Shown in pieces: positions 47,149-59,194 of a DNA stretch of 64,000 bases. Positions within the stretch are counted from its first letter, which is position 1. Every line of letters starts with the position of its first letter. The stretch covers positions 119,798,001 through 119,862,000 of the forward strand of contig JAZHRO010000013.1 in NCBI GenBank assembly GCA_037157565.1, read 5' to 3'. Source of the DNA: Thalassia testudinum. Taxonomy: Eukaryota > Streptophyta > Magnoliopsida > Alismatales > Hydrocharitaceae. The notes beneath the pieces were generated by a model that was not told the origin of the DNA, made no database searches, and saw only the letters and a program-made list of their open reading frames with translations. Both the position numbers and the translations under genes were made by a program.

Positions 47149-47608
47149 GTGGCGCCATCATGGCCATCCATCTTCTATGTCTTGTAGATGGTTCCACAGA
47201 TGTCAGGATCGATTTTCATGCCGTTGGGCTGTGATCTTGGATTCGAACCCATTCGTGCAGTCAGATCTGTCATCTAATGTACGAATTTACACCATCTTGG
47301 CCCTTTGACCTCTGATCTTTCTCAGACTACATCTGATGCTACGAAGGTCCGATCAGGGCGATCTTGGAGTCGTTAAACTCCAATCATCACCCTGATCAGA
47401 TCCGTACGATTGGATCTTCAATCCGAGGCCCCAATTAAATATTACCTATCCCTGACCACCAAAAAGAGTAAATTACTATATCAGTTATACACTTTCACCT
47501 AAATGCATGATGATGCATGTTATGCAATATTTATAATGTATGATACTTCTACGACACTAAGAACATGCATAAATGGACATTTTAGGATATTCAAATGCAT
47601 ACACATCA

Positions 47609-48267
47609 CTTGTCTCCTAGGATATCTAAATATCCTATTAGGGACATATAAGCACCTTGTGCTGGTTCAGGTGCTATGGGCAGGATTATCCCAAAATGTC
47701 GATTGCCAGGGCCTGAATTTAGCTACAGAACGCCATGGGCGGCGCAATCCCGAAGTGTCGAAAGCCAGGATTCAGGGGGTTGCCATGGGCGGTGCTATCT
47801 CGAATCATCAAATGCTAGGGACCCTTCGAGGATTGATGGTGGGGACAAGGAATCCGATACAGTCCATGTTTAAGGCCAATTCGAGGCTGGATTTAGGTAC
47901 AAATAAAAAGAAAAGAGAGAAAACTCTCCAAATGAAAATCCTTCTATCTCTCTCTTATAAAAAATGCACAGGCAAGCTGAACCTGGACATATTACGTCTA
48001 CGCACGGTTACTTTAACCAGTACGGTCAATGAACCTCTAGGTAGTTTTTGAGGGCCTTAGAAACCTTTGTGGCAGACATGGGCTGAAGCTGGTCAGGTCA
48101 GGATCTTGGCTGGTACTTGAGTACCTCTAGGCCTATTGTTGGTATACTGATCTGATTTCTAGAGATGCATCTTAGTAAGGCACCCTGACAGTTACATCTA
48201 ACCTAAAGACCCGGTTTGATCCATAGGATGTTTACTAAGGGACTAGCAAAAACTAGGCATGGGGGTA
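47609..48267 (+). mobile_element. D 3' noncoding region, right part, with triple repeat and PPT
   Basis: Continues the sequence broken at 6590 (ctcctcgatgCTTGT | CTTGTctcctaggatatc). Triple repeat starts at 47675, 47735 and 47785. Ends in CTAGGCATGGGGGTA (48253-48267) at the LTR. No gene. Confidence 0.85.
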
Positions 48268-50818
48268 TGATGGAAACACCATCATAGGCCCTAACTGGCC
48301 ACTTTTAGTCTGGAATAAAAGATAAAAGCTCCTACATATCCATCTGAGGGTCATAACACCACTTCAGGCTATTTTGAGAAGAAAGCAAAAAACTAGGGTT
48401 AATTCTATAATTTGAACAGCATACCATGAACACAAAATAACCAAGGGATTTTTTAGGGGTTACTCTAAGGTCAAATGTTCATTAATGACTGGTAAGAGGG
48501 TCTGTGTAGACATAAATGGGTTTTCACACATTCCAAGAATTAACAGTAACCCAAAACTTTAATTTCAAACCTGCTTAAATAACAAAGGTTCTAGTCAGGA
48601 TAAAATTCATGTAAACCTTATAAAATTCATATAAAAATATTCCATAAGGTTTAGTAACCTTGATTTGACCATCTGAACCTATTTTGGCCTTAAATAGAGT
48701 TAGAGACACAATTTTGCCCTAATTTGGGTTTTTTCACGAATTGCCTAGTCAAACTTGGTCAAAACTGAAATCCAACTTCACCATCATATTCAATAGGTCA
48801 AAATTACATTTGTATCAAAATTTGGACCCAATCAGAGTTCACTTGACCTAATTTGCATTTTAGTCCATTTAAACTCTATTTCTCACACTTAAGTCCCTAA
48901 CTTTCAAAATCCTTGCATTTAGCCCCTCAACTTCTCTTCATTTTCTTCAAATTGGTCCCTACCACCATGGTAGGTGTGAACCCACAAACCTGAGCTCTCA
49001 ATCAAGGATTCCTCCCTGATTGCTTGGCTAATCCCTTCCAAAATTGGAAGGGATGATCCTTAGGAAATCCCTGATCGACTAAACCTAAATTTTGACTCTA
49101 AATCCCTCCATGTTGCTCGTGCAAATCCTTGAATTTCAAGGATCTTCCTCTTGAAAATTCGAGCTTCTCAAGCTTGTTTTCAAGCTTGGAAGCTCGCCTG
49201 AAGCTCTATAAAAGGGTCCCCCTCTCCAGGCCGAACTCCTTAGCGAGTTTTAGGCCCACAAATCCCTCTTTTTCTCTACCTCCGGTCGGCTCCAACTCTG
49301 CTCCGGCAACCTCCTCCCTCTGGTCTCCTCGCCTGCTGCCACATAATATAGGCAGCAAGTCCATCTTCCCCAACTTCTTCCTCACCTCGCCATACTTGAG
49401 AGGGGCTCTCTATCCCTTTAGACGTCGCCGTTCTCCCTACTGGAGCCATCTTCGTCTCCGACACCAGCCAATCATAGCTGGTGCCATCTCCGCATCACCT
49501 TCATCTGCAACCTTTCTCACTCAACTCCACGTCGCCCGCTGACCCGCTTCACACATTCGACACCTGCTTCAGAATGCCCTCATGCCTGCACCACCTTCAT
49601 CCCCTCATCTCCGACGCACCTACGGCGACCTTGCAAACCCACTACACTGCATCAAAATGCCCCCCACCAGTCCAGAAAACCTTCACAGTGTCCTCACGAG
49701 AAAAACCCCTCAAGTAATTGAGGGGATTAGCTGCTCATGCACTCCACCCAACACCAGCACCGTCGCACCTTCGTCTCAAGGTCATCAGACCTTCTCACTC
49801 ACATGCACACCACACCACACCCACCAAAGCACTTACTATTCCACGGCAATCCTTCTGAGCATATTTGACGTGGCCGCAAGGCCATCTTTTGCTTTTCAGG
49901 TGACCACCGGACCTCCACCGCCGCCTTCGGCTACGCTAACCATGTCTTTAGTTCTCTGGCCACGATCCCTCCAGGATTCACTCCCAGGCTTTGTAGCTTC
50001 CCCCAGGTCCTTCTCCAGGCACTCAATCACACCTCACAACCTCGTCTTCGACCTCAATTGGTTTCTTCATCCTCCAGTTGCACGCAAGGAAGACTGTGGG
50101 GCAGATAGTCCCACATCATGGAAACTAAAGCTGCCCATGTGAGATAAAAGAGTTTTGTGTCCCTGACCCCTTGCCGAAGACACAGGGGTCGAGTCCCCAG
50201 CCACCTTCACCTGTTTACCTAGATGATTGCCCGATTACGGTCGAGTTTCTGAGAAAAGAAGAAGAGAGAGCGAGGGGGGTTTTTCCCTTCTGCTCTCTAC
50301 ACATAGCAGATTCCGAGAGCCCTTTGCCTCTGTAGTGCTATGCTTGCCTCTTCCTTAAGGCACAAAGGAAGGAGAGAGGAGGCCTTTGCCTCTTCTGTTG
50401 AAGATGAGCTCGGAGCACTTAAGGCGTCTAATGCCTTGTGCCTTCGTTTGATCCCTGCTGGTGCCTTAGTTCTTAATACTGTTGAGATATTAAAATTAGT
50501 TGACATGGAATATTTGGTTGGATTTGCTGTTCATTTATTTGAGATACTTGAGCTTAATTTCAAGGGTTAATTTTGTGATTCAAATCACCATTTTAACCCA
50601 ATCTTTTTGCACTGCACTACTGGATTTCATATATACATCATTTTGAGTAGTTCTAAATAATGTTTTGATCATAATTACTTATATTTCTTGTGACTAGTGA
50701 GATTGAATTACTATTACTTGCTTCCTGCGTTCGACCTCAAACTCTTGTGATTCTAAGTTATAAATTTAAATGATTTGAGTGACTTTGTCCTATACTATGA
50801 TGCATCTCTTAAATAACA
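48268..50818 (+). repeat. 3' LTR of element D
   Basis: 2551 bp, TGATGGAAACACC to TAAATAACA, homologous along its length to E's LTR at 708-3509. TATA box 49206-49215. No PBS follows, so this is the right end of D; ATGAA (50819-50823) would be the right target duplication. The Ser/Pro-rich ORFs at 49129-49542 and 49582-50142 lie in the R/U5-like region and are not supported as genes. Confidence 0.8.
49206..49215 (+). promoter_or_regulatory. TATA box of D 3' LTR
   Basis: CTATAAAAGG, followed by the pyrimidine-rich R/U5-like region. Confidence 0.7.
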
Positions 50819-51472
50819 ATGAATTTGCCTCAAACACCCCACATCTCTCCCTTCCCTACACCCTCCCCCAATCCTCTTCACTATTGCCCTCACTGCCCCC
50901 TCCTCCATGCCTCCACCACCATCCCCTTCCCTACGATCATGCAAGGCTCGTGCTACTCCATTCCCTGAAAACCCTCAATCGCCATCCCTCATCCGCAACC
51001 TCAGCCCATTCATCTCCTCACCCTCATCTCCGACCTCACAAGCCCGCTCACCGCCAACGTCAACCTACTACTCCTTTGTCAGTCTTATAACCTCGACTTG
51101 CCTCCTCACCGGCCACCTCTCTACTCACAAACCTGCAACCTCCACTTGCCAACCTGTGACATCCTTATTGCCTGCCTCTTCTTGGCTGCATTCCTCCAGC
51201 TATGCATCCTCTTCTCCGACAACCACCACATCGCTCTTCCCTCACCGAGGTCAGCACCTTCATCTCTACCTCCTACCCTCCCTTTCCGCTCCTCCTCAGA
51301 TCAACTCAAGGTTGGATGAGTTTGATTCCCATCTTTCTCGAAGAAAATGTGGAATTAGACTTTTTTTGCTTGAATGGATTAAGTTAGAATAATTTTTTGA
51401 AGGATGAATAATATTGTTATTCTCTAGAGTGAGAACGCTGAACCTTGTCAGATTTCCCTTCCTTCAGTAGAG
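50819..51472. other. Flanking DNA right of element D, pyrimidine-rich then AT-rich
   Basis: From 50830 to 51310 the plus strand is very C/T-rich and resembles the middle of the D and E LTRs in composition, but no convincing alignment was seen. CTCAAG|GTTGGA near 51308 and CTTCCTTCAG near 51467 could be splice signals of a 5' untranslated intron before the RPL38 copy; speculative. Confidence 0.4.
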
Positions 51473-51679
51473 ATGCCAAAAGAGATTCATGAGATCAAAG
51501 ACTTTCTCCGTACTACAAGGAGAAAAGATGCACGTTCAGTTAAGATCAAGAGGACTAAAAGTGTTGTAAAATCAAGGTCCATTGCTCCAAGTATCTCTAC
51601 ACTCTGTGTGTTGGACTCTGAGAAGGCAAACACATTGAAGAAATCTCTTCCTTTAGGCTTGAGTGTCCATGATCTATGA
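51473..51679 (+). pseudogene. RPL38: RPL38 (60S ribosomal protein eL38) pseudogene, intronless
   Basis: Encodes 68 residues starting [33 protein letters not shown] and ending [11 protein letters not shown], recognisable as eukaryotic eL38 (normally 69-70 residues), a small protein of the large cytosolic ribosomal subunit. The block normally reading KFKVRCS.YLYTLCV is replaced by [10 protein letters not shown]. The nucleotides show why: one base is missing near 51570 (AAATCAAGG) and two near 51600 (CTACACTCTG), so about ten residues are read out of frame before the frame is restored. Loss of this conserved basic patch argues against function. No intron interrupts the frame; a terminal poly(A) and target duplication are not evident, so retrocopy origin is likely but unproven. 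It could also be a divergent transcribed paralogue. Confidence 0.85.
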
Positions 51680-54407
51680 AGTGCCATGCTTGGTTTCTGG
51701 TAATATGGATATATTGTAGGTGCGTGTTGGCTTAGGGATGGCATTTTAGGTCATAGACAAGCGATTTTTTGGCTTGATTTGTTTGTATTGAATTGCATTG
51801 AGGAATTTTTAGACATTTCATTTCATTAGAATGATATATATAAATCAATGACTTGAATTGTGAAAAAGGAAAGTTTCTTATTCTCTATGTTCAACACTTG
51901 AACTATTCCATCACTTAAAAGGAATTGATTTTTGAAGAAATTCCAAATATGAACCCACCTGTTTGATGTATTATTCCACTTGGGCAACGACATAATTGGG
52001 AGGAAGCAAGATCATTTATGAACTTATAGTCTTTTAACTATTTCACATGCTATTTGTTTTAGTCTTTCTCATAATGCACTAGGAAATGAAAGGACAAGTT
52101 CCCTTTGATACTTGGTTGGAAGTTCTTATTAATGGGATTACCTTGGTTTAACTAATATAATCCTTTGTATGACAATATGTTTCCCTAGATATTTGAGATT
52201 TCCTATGCATTTAGTTACTTTAACCATTAAAGGTTTCTACTTTCATGCTTCTCTACCCAGGGTACTTTTGGTTCATCAAATTTTGAAAGTACATGGTGAG
52301 TAAAGTTGGGTCTTAGATGGAGGTGGAGAAGATATGATGTTACAACAGTATGCTTGTAACTATTTAAAGAAAGATGCAGCGAAATTAATCAAGAGAATAT
52401 CATGGATGTATTTAGCCTTTTGAGCACTTGAATTGTTACTCTAACATCCTTTCTCAAGGTTAGAACTAGATCACATGTTCATAAATTAGACAAAGATAAA
52501 AGAATACAATCTTAGAGGAGAAAGAATGTATGTGGTAAGACATAAATAACTTAAGTTCCATGGTTTAGCATCTCTGTATCTATAGTGTCTACAATTTAAA
52601 AATATTCTTGCACCATCTCTAGATATATTTGTCTATGTGCAAACCTATATTTGTGAGTATGTGCATCTTGAAACCTACTCATATAATTAGGAATGCTAGG
52701 GACAAGTGAATAATAGAGAGGTTATTATTTATGGCTGATTGTTCTCAGAGTAAGGGATCATATCTTGATATCATTGAGGAATTCAAGGGAAGATGTACTT
52801 CTATTTTTTATATAGTTTAAAATTTATTTTTTTTGAAGTAATAGTTACTGGGATTGAACTGAACAACACTTTTGATTTTGCTCTTTTAAGTCTATATGAT
52901 AATAGCTACTTTATTCAAAAGTAAGAATTGTAGGCTCAGGTAATAAATGTATGATGGCAATGATATTGATTTTGTTGTAATATTGAGGTATGGGTGGGTT
53001 TTCTTCCCAACTCTGTGAACTTATGATATATATTTAATATGTTTTTTCTTCTTTTCCTTTCCCTTCATCTTTTTTCTGGTTTTGTGCATGGTGTAGTTGG
53101 CTAGTGTGGTTGCAGTTGAGGTCACAAGAGGGTTAAAGACCCCAATTCCATCCTAGTAGGGAGGTATGGACGAGATAAACAATTCTTTTTCTTCTATTAT
53201 TTTGGTGATCATAATGTATTTTGTGTGATTTTTTGGTTCCTGAGCTATAAATGTTGAGTAGCTATGCTGTTATTTTGTGCACTTCTGTTGCTTTATTTAT
53301 TGAAGATTATACTACCATGTCAAAGGAAGAACTTTCAAATTTAAAAAATAATTATTTTTTTGGGAGAAATATGCCGTTGAGGAAAGGAATGAGTTTCTCA
53401 TCCAATTTAGTGATCATATTGAAAAAGCAATATGAATGCTTTGCGTAATTTTGCTAACAAATGGATTTTGAGCAAGTACACATCAATGGCATTTTTTGGC
53501 AAAAGTTGGTTCACAAATGGATTATTTTTTCCCTTTCTAATTGAAATTTGAGTTGTCAACTCTAAATTCCACGTTGCGGGATGTGTCTACACTCTTCATC
53601 CTCAAGGACACTTATTACTCGTAATGCTTTTTTTCCTAAATGGAATACTTAGGCTAGTGAAATCCATATCAATCGAAGGCCATAATCCACAAGAGTCCAA
53701 ATCTCAAAAACTTTGGTCCATTATGGTAAGTTTGTAGACACCCTTCAACTAGAAGCAAATGATTCCTTCATTTCGGAAGCAATTAATAAGAAGTCGATCC
53801 ATATTGGTATGCTCATATATTTTTCCAAAACATCCATACTCTAATATTGACAATCACCACAACATTGGGTTGGACTATGTGAGACATTCTTAGTTGTGGC
53901 TCCCCTCAACTTTGGGAGGATTCATGTTTCTACTATTGCAAATGTCGATAGAGTACATTCCTTAACATGTATAGTAAATTTCAAACTTGCTATATATTTA
54001 TGTACTGTAGCTTCTCGTATTGGCCCTCAACTTTACATAAATTTTGTAAATAGAATGTAATATTTTGGAGGGCCCTTATACTTAGAAAATAGCTTATGTT
54101 ATGATGCTTTCTTTTCTACTCTATTTTGCATTGTGGTGGGGAGTGTCTACTTTGTATATGTATATTTTTTTCTTTCGGTGGTGGTGAATGTGATTTTGGG
54201 GTGTACCCACCTTGTTATTATATTTATATTCTTGCACATGTCTTTATAGGTATAAGATATTTTGAGAAAAAAGTGATAAAATAGGGGAAATTTTGTCAAA
54301 TTTTCTGTAGAATTTGGCCCTTTAACTAATAAAATTTTCCTAAATAAGTGGAAAGAGGCATCATTGCACTATACTTGATAAAAATGAATAGTTATATGAT
54401 CAAATCA
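51680..54407. other. AT-rich intergenic DNA, no gene recognised
   Basis: 2.7 kb with only short open frames and no domain, repeat boundary or RNA gene I could identify. It may contain very old transposon debris. The right end abuts a CACTA-type terminal repeat. Confidence 0.6.
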
Positions 54408-55785
54408 CACTATAACAAAAAAGGGTTTTGGTTACAGTTGAAAACTGTGATCAAAAGCCTAAAAATCATCACTAAATTTATGTTGGAAAAAAAAAGATAT
54501 ACATCAAATAAAATCTCCACATAATTAGGGGCTTCTAACATGCTAAAATGTTAAATGATAGTAGGAGGTGCTACCATTGGTTCCACCTATGTATGGGTTT
54601 ATGTTAAAGTTACCATCGACAAGGAAGAGATGTCAATTAGGTCATATGGAAAAATGAACTTTTAGGGGACACAATTGGAGCTATCATTACATGGCTTATG
54701 TTGTTTGTTGCTTCGCGATAGACATTATGACAACATTTTAGATCACGGTATATAAGTGTAATTTTTTCATTATTTGATGTATCTCATATTTGTTTTCTTA
54801 CACAATTTTTCTTTTTTTTAGGATCTCTTCAAGTTGCAAATAGAAGATGCACTTCAGTCATCAACAAAAGTTTTTAATGACCTTTTTGATTAGTCAAAAT
54901 AGGATTTTTAGGCTTGTTTTGCTTTATGTTGGACATGTATCTTATTTGATTATGATATTTATAACTTATGAAATTTCTTTCTCTTGCCAAAAGGTCATTG
55001 GTTGATGAATAAATATTGCTATGATTGACATGTGTCATTTTAACTTGTTGTAAAAGTATGTAGATGTCTTAGATTCCTTGCCACTTTTTAGTTATTTGAT
55101 TTTAAAATTAAAGTACTTTTTTTATTATAATAGATCTTTGTATCATTTCATTATTTAAATATTTATTCATTTCAATTTAGGAGTCATTTAAATGTTAAAA
55201 TATACTTCATAATGAAAATTGATGTAAAACTATAATAATGGTCCCTGAAATATAACATTCAACAATAGTGAAAGTTAATTAACTAACTATATATATAAAA
55301 TAATGATTTTATTGGAAATAAAATTAGGACCCTAAATAAAAGGTTTATCAGCTAAAATTAGCAACATATTTTATTATCCTTAAATAATCTCCATTAACGA
55401 CATCAAATTTTGTCATAACAAGAATTTTAAAAATTGTGAGATTAATTAGTAATGAAAAGTGATTGCTTCTAAAGCATCTTATATTGTCAATTCATTGTGG
55501 CGATTATTTTTGTCGCTATTTTTTCTTGATAATGGCGGCGATTGTAGCAACAAAAGATAGCCATTAAAAGTACCATTTAGCAACAAAAATATCGACAAAA
55601 ATAATCATCATTAAATATTCAAAATTTACCGACGATCTAAAATTGTCGGTAAATCTTTAGCGACACTAGTTATACCAACGAACAAGCAATGAATCCAAAA
55701 GGTGTTGGAAAATATTTACAGCAACAAATATTTATGTTTTATCAGCACATTTCTTTTGTCGGTAAAAACTATTTTTGTTGTAGTG
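54408..55785. mobile_element. Non-autonomous CACTA (En/Spm-like) element, 1.4 kb
   Basis: Left end CACTATAACAAAAAAGG and right end (reverse complement) CACTACAACAAAAATAG are typical CACTA terminal inverted repeats with about 13 of 15 matching bases. Subterminal words such as GTCGGTAAA, TTAGCGAC and ATAGC(G)ACAAAAATA recur near the right end (55500-55770), as expected for transposase-binding repeats. The putative 3-bp duplications are TCA (54405-54407) and ACA (55786-55788), imperfect. No ORF of note inside. Confidence 0.75.
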
Positions 55786-56725
55786 ACAAAAAGTTTGCTT
55801 GCCCAATATGCATGAAAGATACACATCTTTTGTGTCTAGCTGAAAGTAAAAAATTTGGATATTTAGGACACCGCAGATTTCTTCCAATTGAGCACATATG
55901 GCAGGGTGCACAATTTAAGGATAGATTTGATGGTACAACTTGTTGACAATCCAGTAGAAATTCTAGAAATAAGTTGTTGACAAATTCCATTCAACTGTCA
56001 GGGACTGAAGTAATGGAAAAATTACAAAAGCTTGCCAACGTATGACTGGTCGCCCCTTCAAGAAAGATCTGACATCATTAAAAGGACTCTGGTTTTAAGA
56101 AGAAAAGCATCTTCTTCAAGGAGCTTCCATATTCGAAAGACCTTACAATACGTCACAATCTTGATGTCATGCATATTGAGAAAAATGTCATGGAAAACAT
56201 CTTAGACGTGTTGAATTTAATAGAGAATCCCAAAGACATGTTAAGTTTGAGAAATGACATAAAGAAATCGGGTATTCGTCCTGAGCTACATGTCACCGAA
56301 GAAGAAGAAAGGCCACCAGTAATGACAGTCTACAATAAGGACAAAGGGATAAGATATTATCTTTTTTGAAAGGAATTCAGGTCCCAGACGGGTTTTCTTA
56401 TAGCTCTCATGTTGTGTGAATGACGTTCAGAAGAAGATCAATGGATTGAAAAGTCACGATTCACATGTTTACATGTAGATTTTTCTTCTGTTAGCTATTC
56501 GTGGAGTGTTGCCAGATCAAGTGGTCAATTCATTCACGAAGATGAGCCAACTTTTTAAAGTCATTTGTTCGAAGACTTCAAACTGTGGAAGTCCAGACTA
56601 TTGGAATTATCAAATTGTAATTACACTCTGCAAAATGGAACAAATTTTTCCCCTGGCTTTCTTCGACGTCATGGTGCATCTAACGCTACATCTTGCAAAT
56701 GAAGGAAGAGTTGGTGGGCCTATGA
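55786..56725 (+). pseudogene. CACTA transposase (TNP2-like) fragment
   Basis: Begins with KKFACPICMKDTHLLCLAESKKFGYLGHRRFLP (zinc-binding CPIC plus the GHRRFLP motif of TNP2-type transposases). It continues with KKKSIFFKELPYSKDLTIRHNLDVMHIEKNV (about 56095-56195), ENPKDMLSLRNDIKKSGIRPELH, then GLKSHDSHVYMQ and LCKMEQIFPLAFFDVMVHLTLHLANEGRVGGP (56605-56725). Homology stops abruptly at both ends. At least three frameshifts or stops. The N- and C-terminal portions of the protein are missing, so it is a fossil. It starts at the very edge of the CACTA-type terminal repeat, and no transposase sequence was seen left of 54408. Confidence 0.88.
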
Positions 56726-56939
56726 TAAATGCTAGTTTATCATCATTCTTACGCATTAAAACAAACCTAGCTCCTAGGATTTTACTCCTCAAATGGGTTT
56801 TTGGTTTCATTTAGGCATCAATTAGGTTAGGTATGCATTGCATTTTTTATTGTGTTTTTGATGTGTTTTTGTGAGGGTTAGGGATAAACAAATTGACAGA
56901 TCTCTAAAACCTTAGCACTCAAGAAGGTAACTGGTGAAG

Positions 56940-57740
56940 ACGAAGCCCAAGCAAGCAGGAACTCAGCTCTATCCATCTTACCATAGCTAGAATCTAGCTC
57001 AGTTGAACTAGGGTTAGCTCATCCTAGCTCCATTTAGCTCATCTCAGCTGAATGGTAGTTTAAGAGAGCTCATCTTAGCTCACCTTAGCTCAAGTCAGCT
57101 CAGATCCAGCTCAACTTGGCTGAGTCTAGCTCATCTCAACTCCTATCAAGTCACTGGGAGCTCTAGCTAGCTCAGTTGAGCTGATTGGAGTTCACCTCAG
57201 CTCAGGACCAGCTACATCCAGCTCTACTCAACTCTAGCCAGCTGAAGATGACTTCATCTTTGCTTAGGAAGCTCAAGTCCAGCTCCCAGGGACTCAGCTT
57301 AGCTCAACAAAGTTGAGCTAAGCTACCTTAGCTACGTCAACTAGCTAGGTCCTCCTCGGGAACATCAAACCCAGCTCACCTTAGTTGATCTAAGCTACCT
57401 TAGCTACCTCAACTAGCTAGGTCCTCCCTGGGAACATCAGACCCAGCTCACCTTAGCTCATTTCAATAGAAGCCAGCTTACTTTAGCTTGGCTTAGCAGC
57501 TAGCAAAGAACTAGCAGGCTAAGCCAGCTAAAGTAGCTCCATGCCACCCTCCTCAGTAGCTGCCATTTCCAGTTCAGCTCCAGACTCCTTCTGTCCAGCT
57601 CCTCCCCTCAAACCATAGCTCCAATTGCCTCCTCCTCTACTCTAATACTGGCTAAGCTAGCTAAGCTCCAACTCTCTTGGCCATCCACCACCCTAATACC
57701 CTACCTAACTAGCTCCACCAACTAAACCTTACCTAAGCAC
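56940..57740. repeat. AGCT-rich degenerate repeat region
   Basis: About 800 bp in which the tetramer AGCT recurs every 10-20 bases, mostly as TAGCTCA, CAGCTCA, TTAGCTC and CTAGCTAG. It includes a 72-bp tandem duplication (57312-57383, 57384-57455). Nothing comparable occurs elsewhere in the window. Confidence 0.85.
57312..57455. repeat. 72-bp tandem duplication
   Basis: Two copies beginning GTTGA(G/T)CTAAGCTACC at 57312 and 57384 differ at only a few positions. Confidence 0.85.
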
Positions 57741-58708
57741 ACCTAAGCTAGCTCCACCCTACTCCTTTTGGTGCCACCACCTAGCCACCATTTCACCACA
57801 CCACCACCAAAAGGCACTAATTTTGGCGCCAAAAGCTACCCTAACCACCCTTCCCTTTTAGCACCAAAATACCCTCACATCATGGCCCTACACCTACCCC
57901 CTCCAAGCCACATCCACCATCCACATACCCACCTTCTAGAACCCTACCTTGGCACCACCTAACCCCCCTTCTAGAAGGCCATTTTGCCACCAACTTCAAG
58001 GGACACAATCACCCATAACTGCCACCTATGTGGCCCTTGGGTTGGCGCCAATCATCCTTAGCCCTAGGATCTACTAACTACCCTTAAATCCCATCCTAGC
58101 CATCTATTCCAAGAGCCACCTATACCCCCCATCCTACTCTATAAAAATACCCTTAACCACCACCATTTTCCCCATCCTCCATTTAGTGTAATTCCAACCT
58201 ACATCCACCCTAACTCACGGTCAAGAAAAGAGAAGGAGACCTTCCTTTCAAGCCAAGGAGCAGCTAGGCTTGGATCAAGAAGACTCCCTTCTTCACCAGA
58301 TTTTGCAAGAGGATTTGTGTTTTCATTGCTTTTATATTTTCCATTTCAAGTAGAAGCATTCCTCTACATGTTTTGTAAAACACAAATTCTATTAAATCAA
58401 TTTGCCTTCTTTTCATTTTTGTTGCAATTGTTTTCTTTGTTTCTAGCACTCTTCACTCCCTCTCCCTAATTACTCTAGGCCTCCATGTGCCTAAGGTGAG
58501 CTTAGGGAGAGGAATTAATTGAAACTTAGGTTTTAGCTTAGTGATTGTAGGTATTAGTTGCTTTCCAGCCAACAACTCGCGTATTCACCGTTATTTCAAA
58601 ACTATAAAAATTATAAATGTGAAAAGACCAAAAAGAAAGTTGATTTCCATTTTGAAGCAAGAGATTTGATTTTGCAAAAAGTTACTTCCTTGGACGAGCC
58701 TAGATACC

Positions 58709-59194
58709 TGATTTCACAGCAATCATGCAACCTAAATCTCCTAAATTAAGCTAGAACCTAGCATAACTTAGGATTAATGCATTCATAGTCATCATAATTT
58801 GCACAATAGATAGTTTATTAGTCATATAGATAATATCGTCATTTTATGACCTAAAAGAGAGATGATTTTAATTGTAGATGATTCGAAGCCGTGAATGTCA
58901 GATCTGACCGGACAGATTTGATAAGAACAATGACAGGAGTCCAACGGTTCCGAAATTGTCCCGATTAAACAACCAGAGCATCATGTGTAGTCCATAGAAG
59001 AACGGAGATCATGGAGCCAAAGGACAAAGATTCGAGCCTCATATGAAGAGTCCAACTGCACGGATGAATTTAGATCAACGATCGCAATCCAACAGTGCAA
59101 AAATCAACCCGATCGGAGGTCAACATCACCAGATACAAAGAAAAGAAGATGGATGGCCATGATGGCACCACATGGCGCCATCACAGCCGCTCCC
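58709..59194 (+). repeat. 5' LTR of G, first piece
   Basis: Shares with B's LTR the region around 'catttatggtc' and the alternating 'atccgactgtacgga'-like words. It ends at CTCCC (59190-59194), the left duplication of F. Contains a U3 palindrome TGATGGCACCA-CA-TGGCGCCATCA (59160-59183). Confidence 0.65.

Larger units (their letters stand above)
6591..47608 (-). mobile_element. Athila-like LTR retrotransposon C (minus strand, carrying four direct insertions)
   Basis: Minus-strand order: 5' LTR 45924-47608, tRNA-Asp-type PBS 45903-45920, leader, gag, protease, RT, RNase H, integrase, 3' noncoding region, PPT, 3' LTR. Flanking bases are CTTGT at both 6586-6590 and 47609-47613, an exact 5-bp target duplication inside element D. 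Its two LTRs differ at roughly one site in eight where compared (first ~160 bp), so it is old. Insertions: B (in the 3' LTR), solo LTR I containing J (between RNase H and integrase), A (in gag) and a LINE (between gag start and leader). All coding parts are broken. Confidence 0.93.
45924..47608 (-). repeat. 5' LTR of element C
   Basis: 1685 bp; minus-strand ends TGATGTGTATTTGAAT... (reading from 47608: TGATGTGTATGC) and ...CTCAACA. It contains a TATA box at 46544-46553 (minus strand), a 42-bp palindrome at 47107-47148, and a second inverted repeat near 47023-47054. Followed by target duplication CTTGT (47609-47613). ORFs within it are not supported. Confidence 0.93.
56726..58708 (+). repeat. 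LTR-like noncoding block with AGCT-rich region (H, uncertain)
   Basis: A TGATAAATGC start at 56723, a pyrimidine-rich 3' half, a TATA box CTATAAAAAT (58140-58149) and a late 'gttacttccttggacgagcc' block resemble the layout of the LTRs here. No second copy, PBS or perfect target duplication was found, so LTR identity is tentative. No gene recognised; the ORF at 57768-57962 is compositional. Confidence 0.4.

Noticed and set aside
49129..50142. Two Ser/Pro/Thr-rich open frames (137 and 186 codons) in D's LTR
   Set aside because: They lie in the pyrimidine-rich R/U5-like region of an LTR, overlap in different frames and have no counterpart frame in E's LTR.
53251..53448. 65-codon ORF in the AT-rich intergenic region
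   Set aside because: No similarity recognised, no gene context, and length expected by chance over 2.7 kb.
56723..58702. Target duplication GCCTA (56718-56722 and 58698-58702) for LTR-like block H
   Set aside because: The right copy would make the LTR end in GA rather than CA, and a 5-mer match is likely by chance near a loosely defined boundary.
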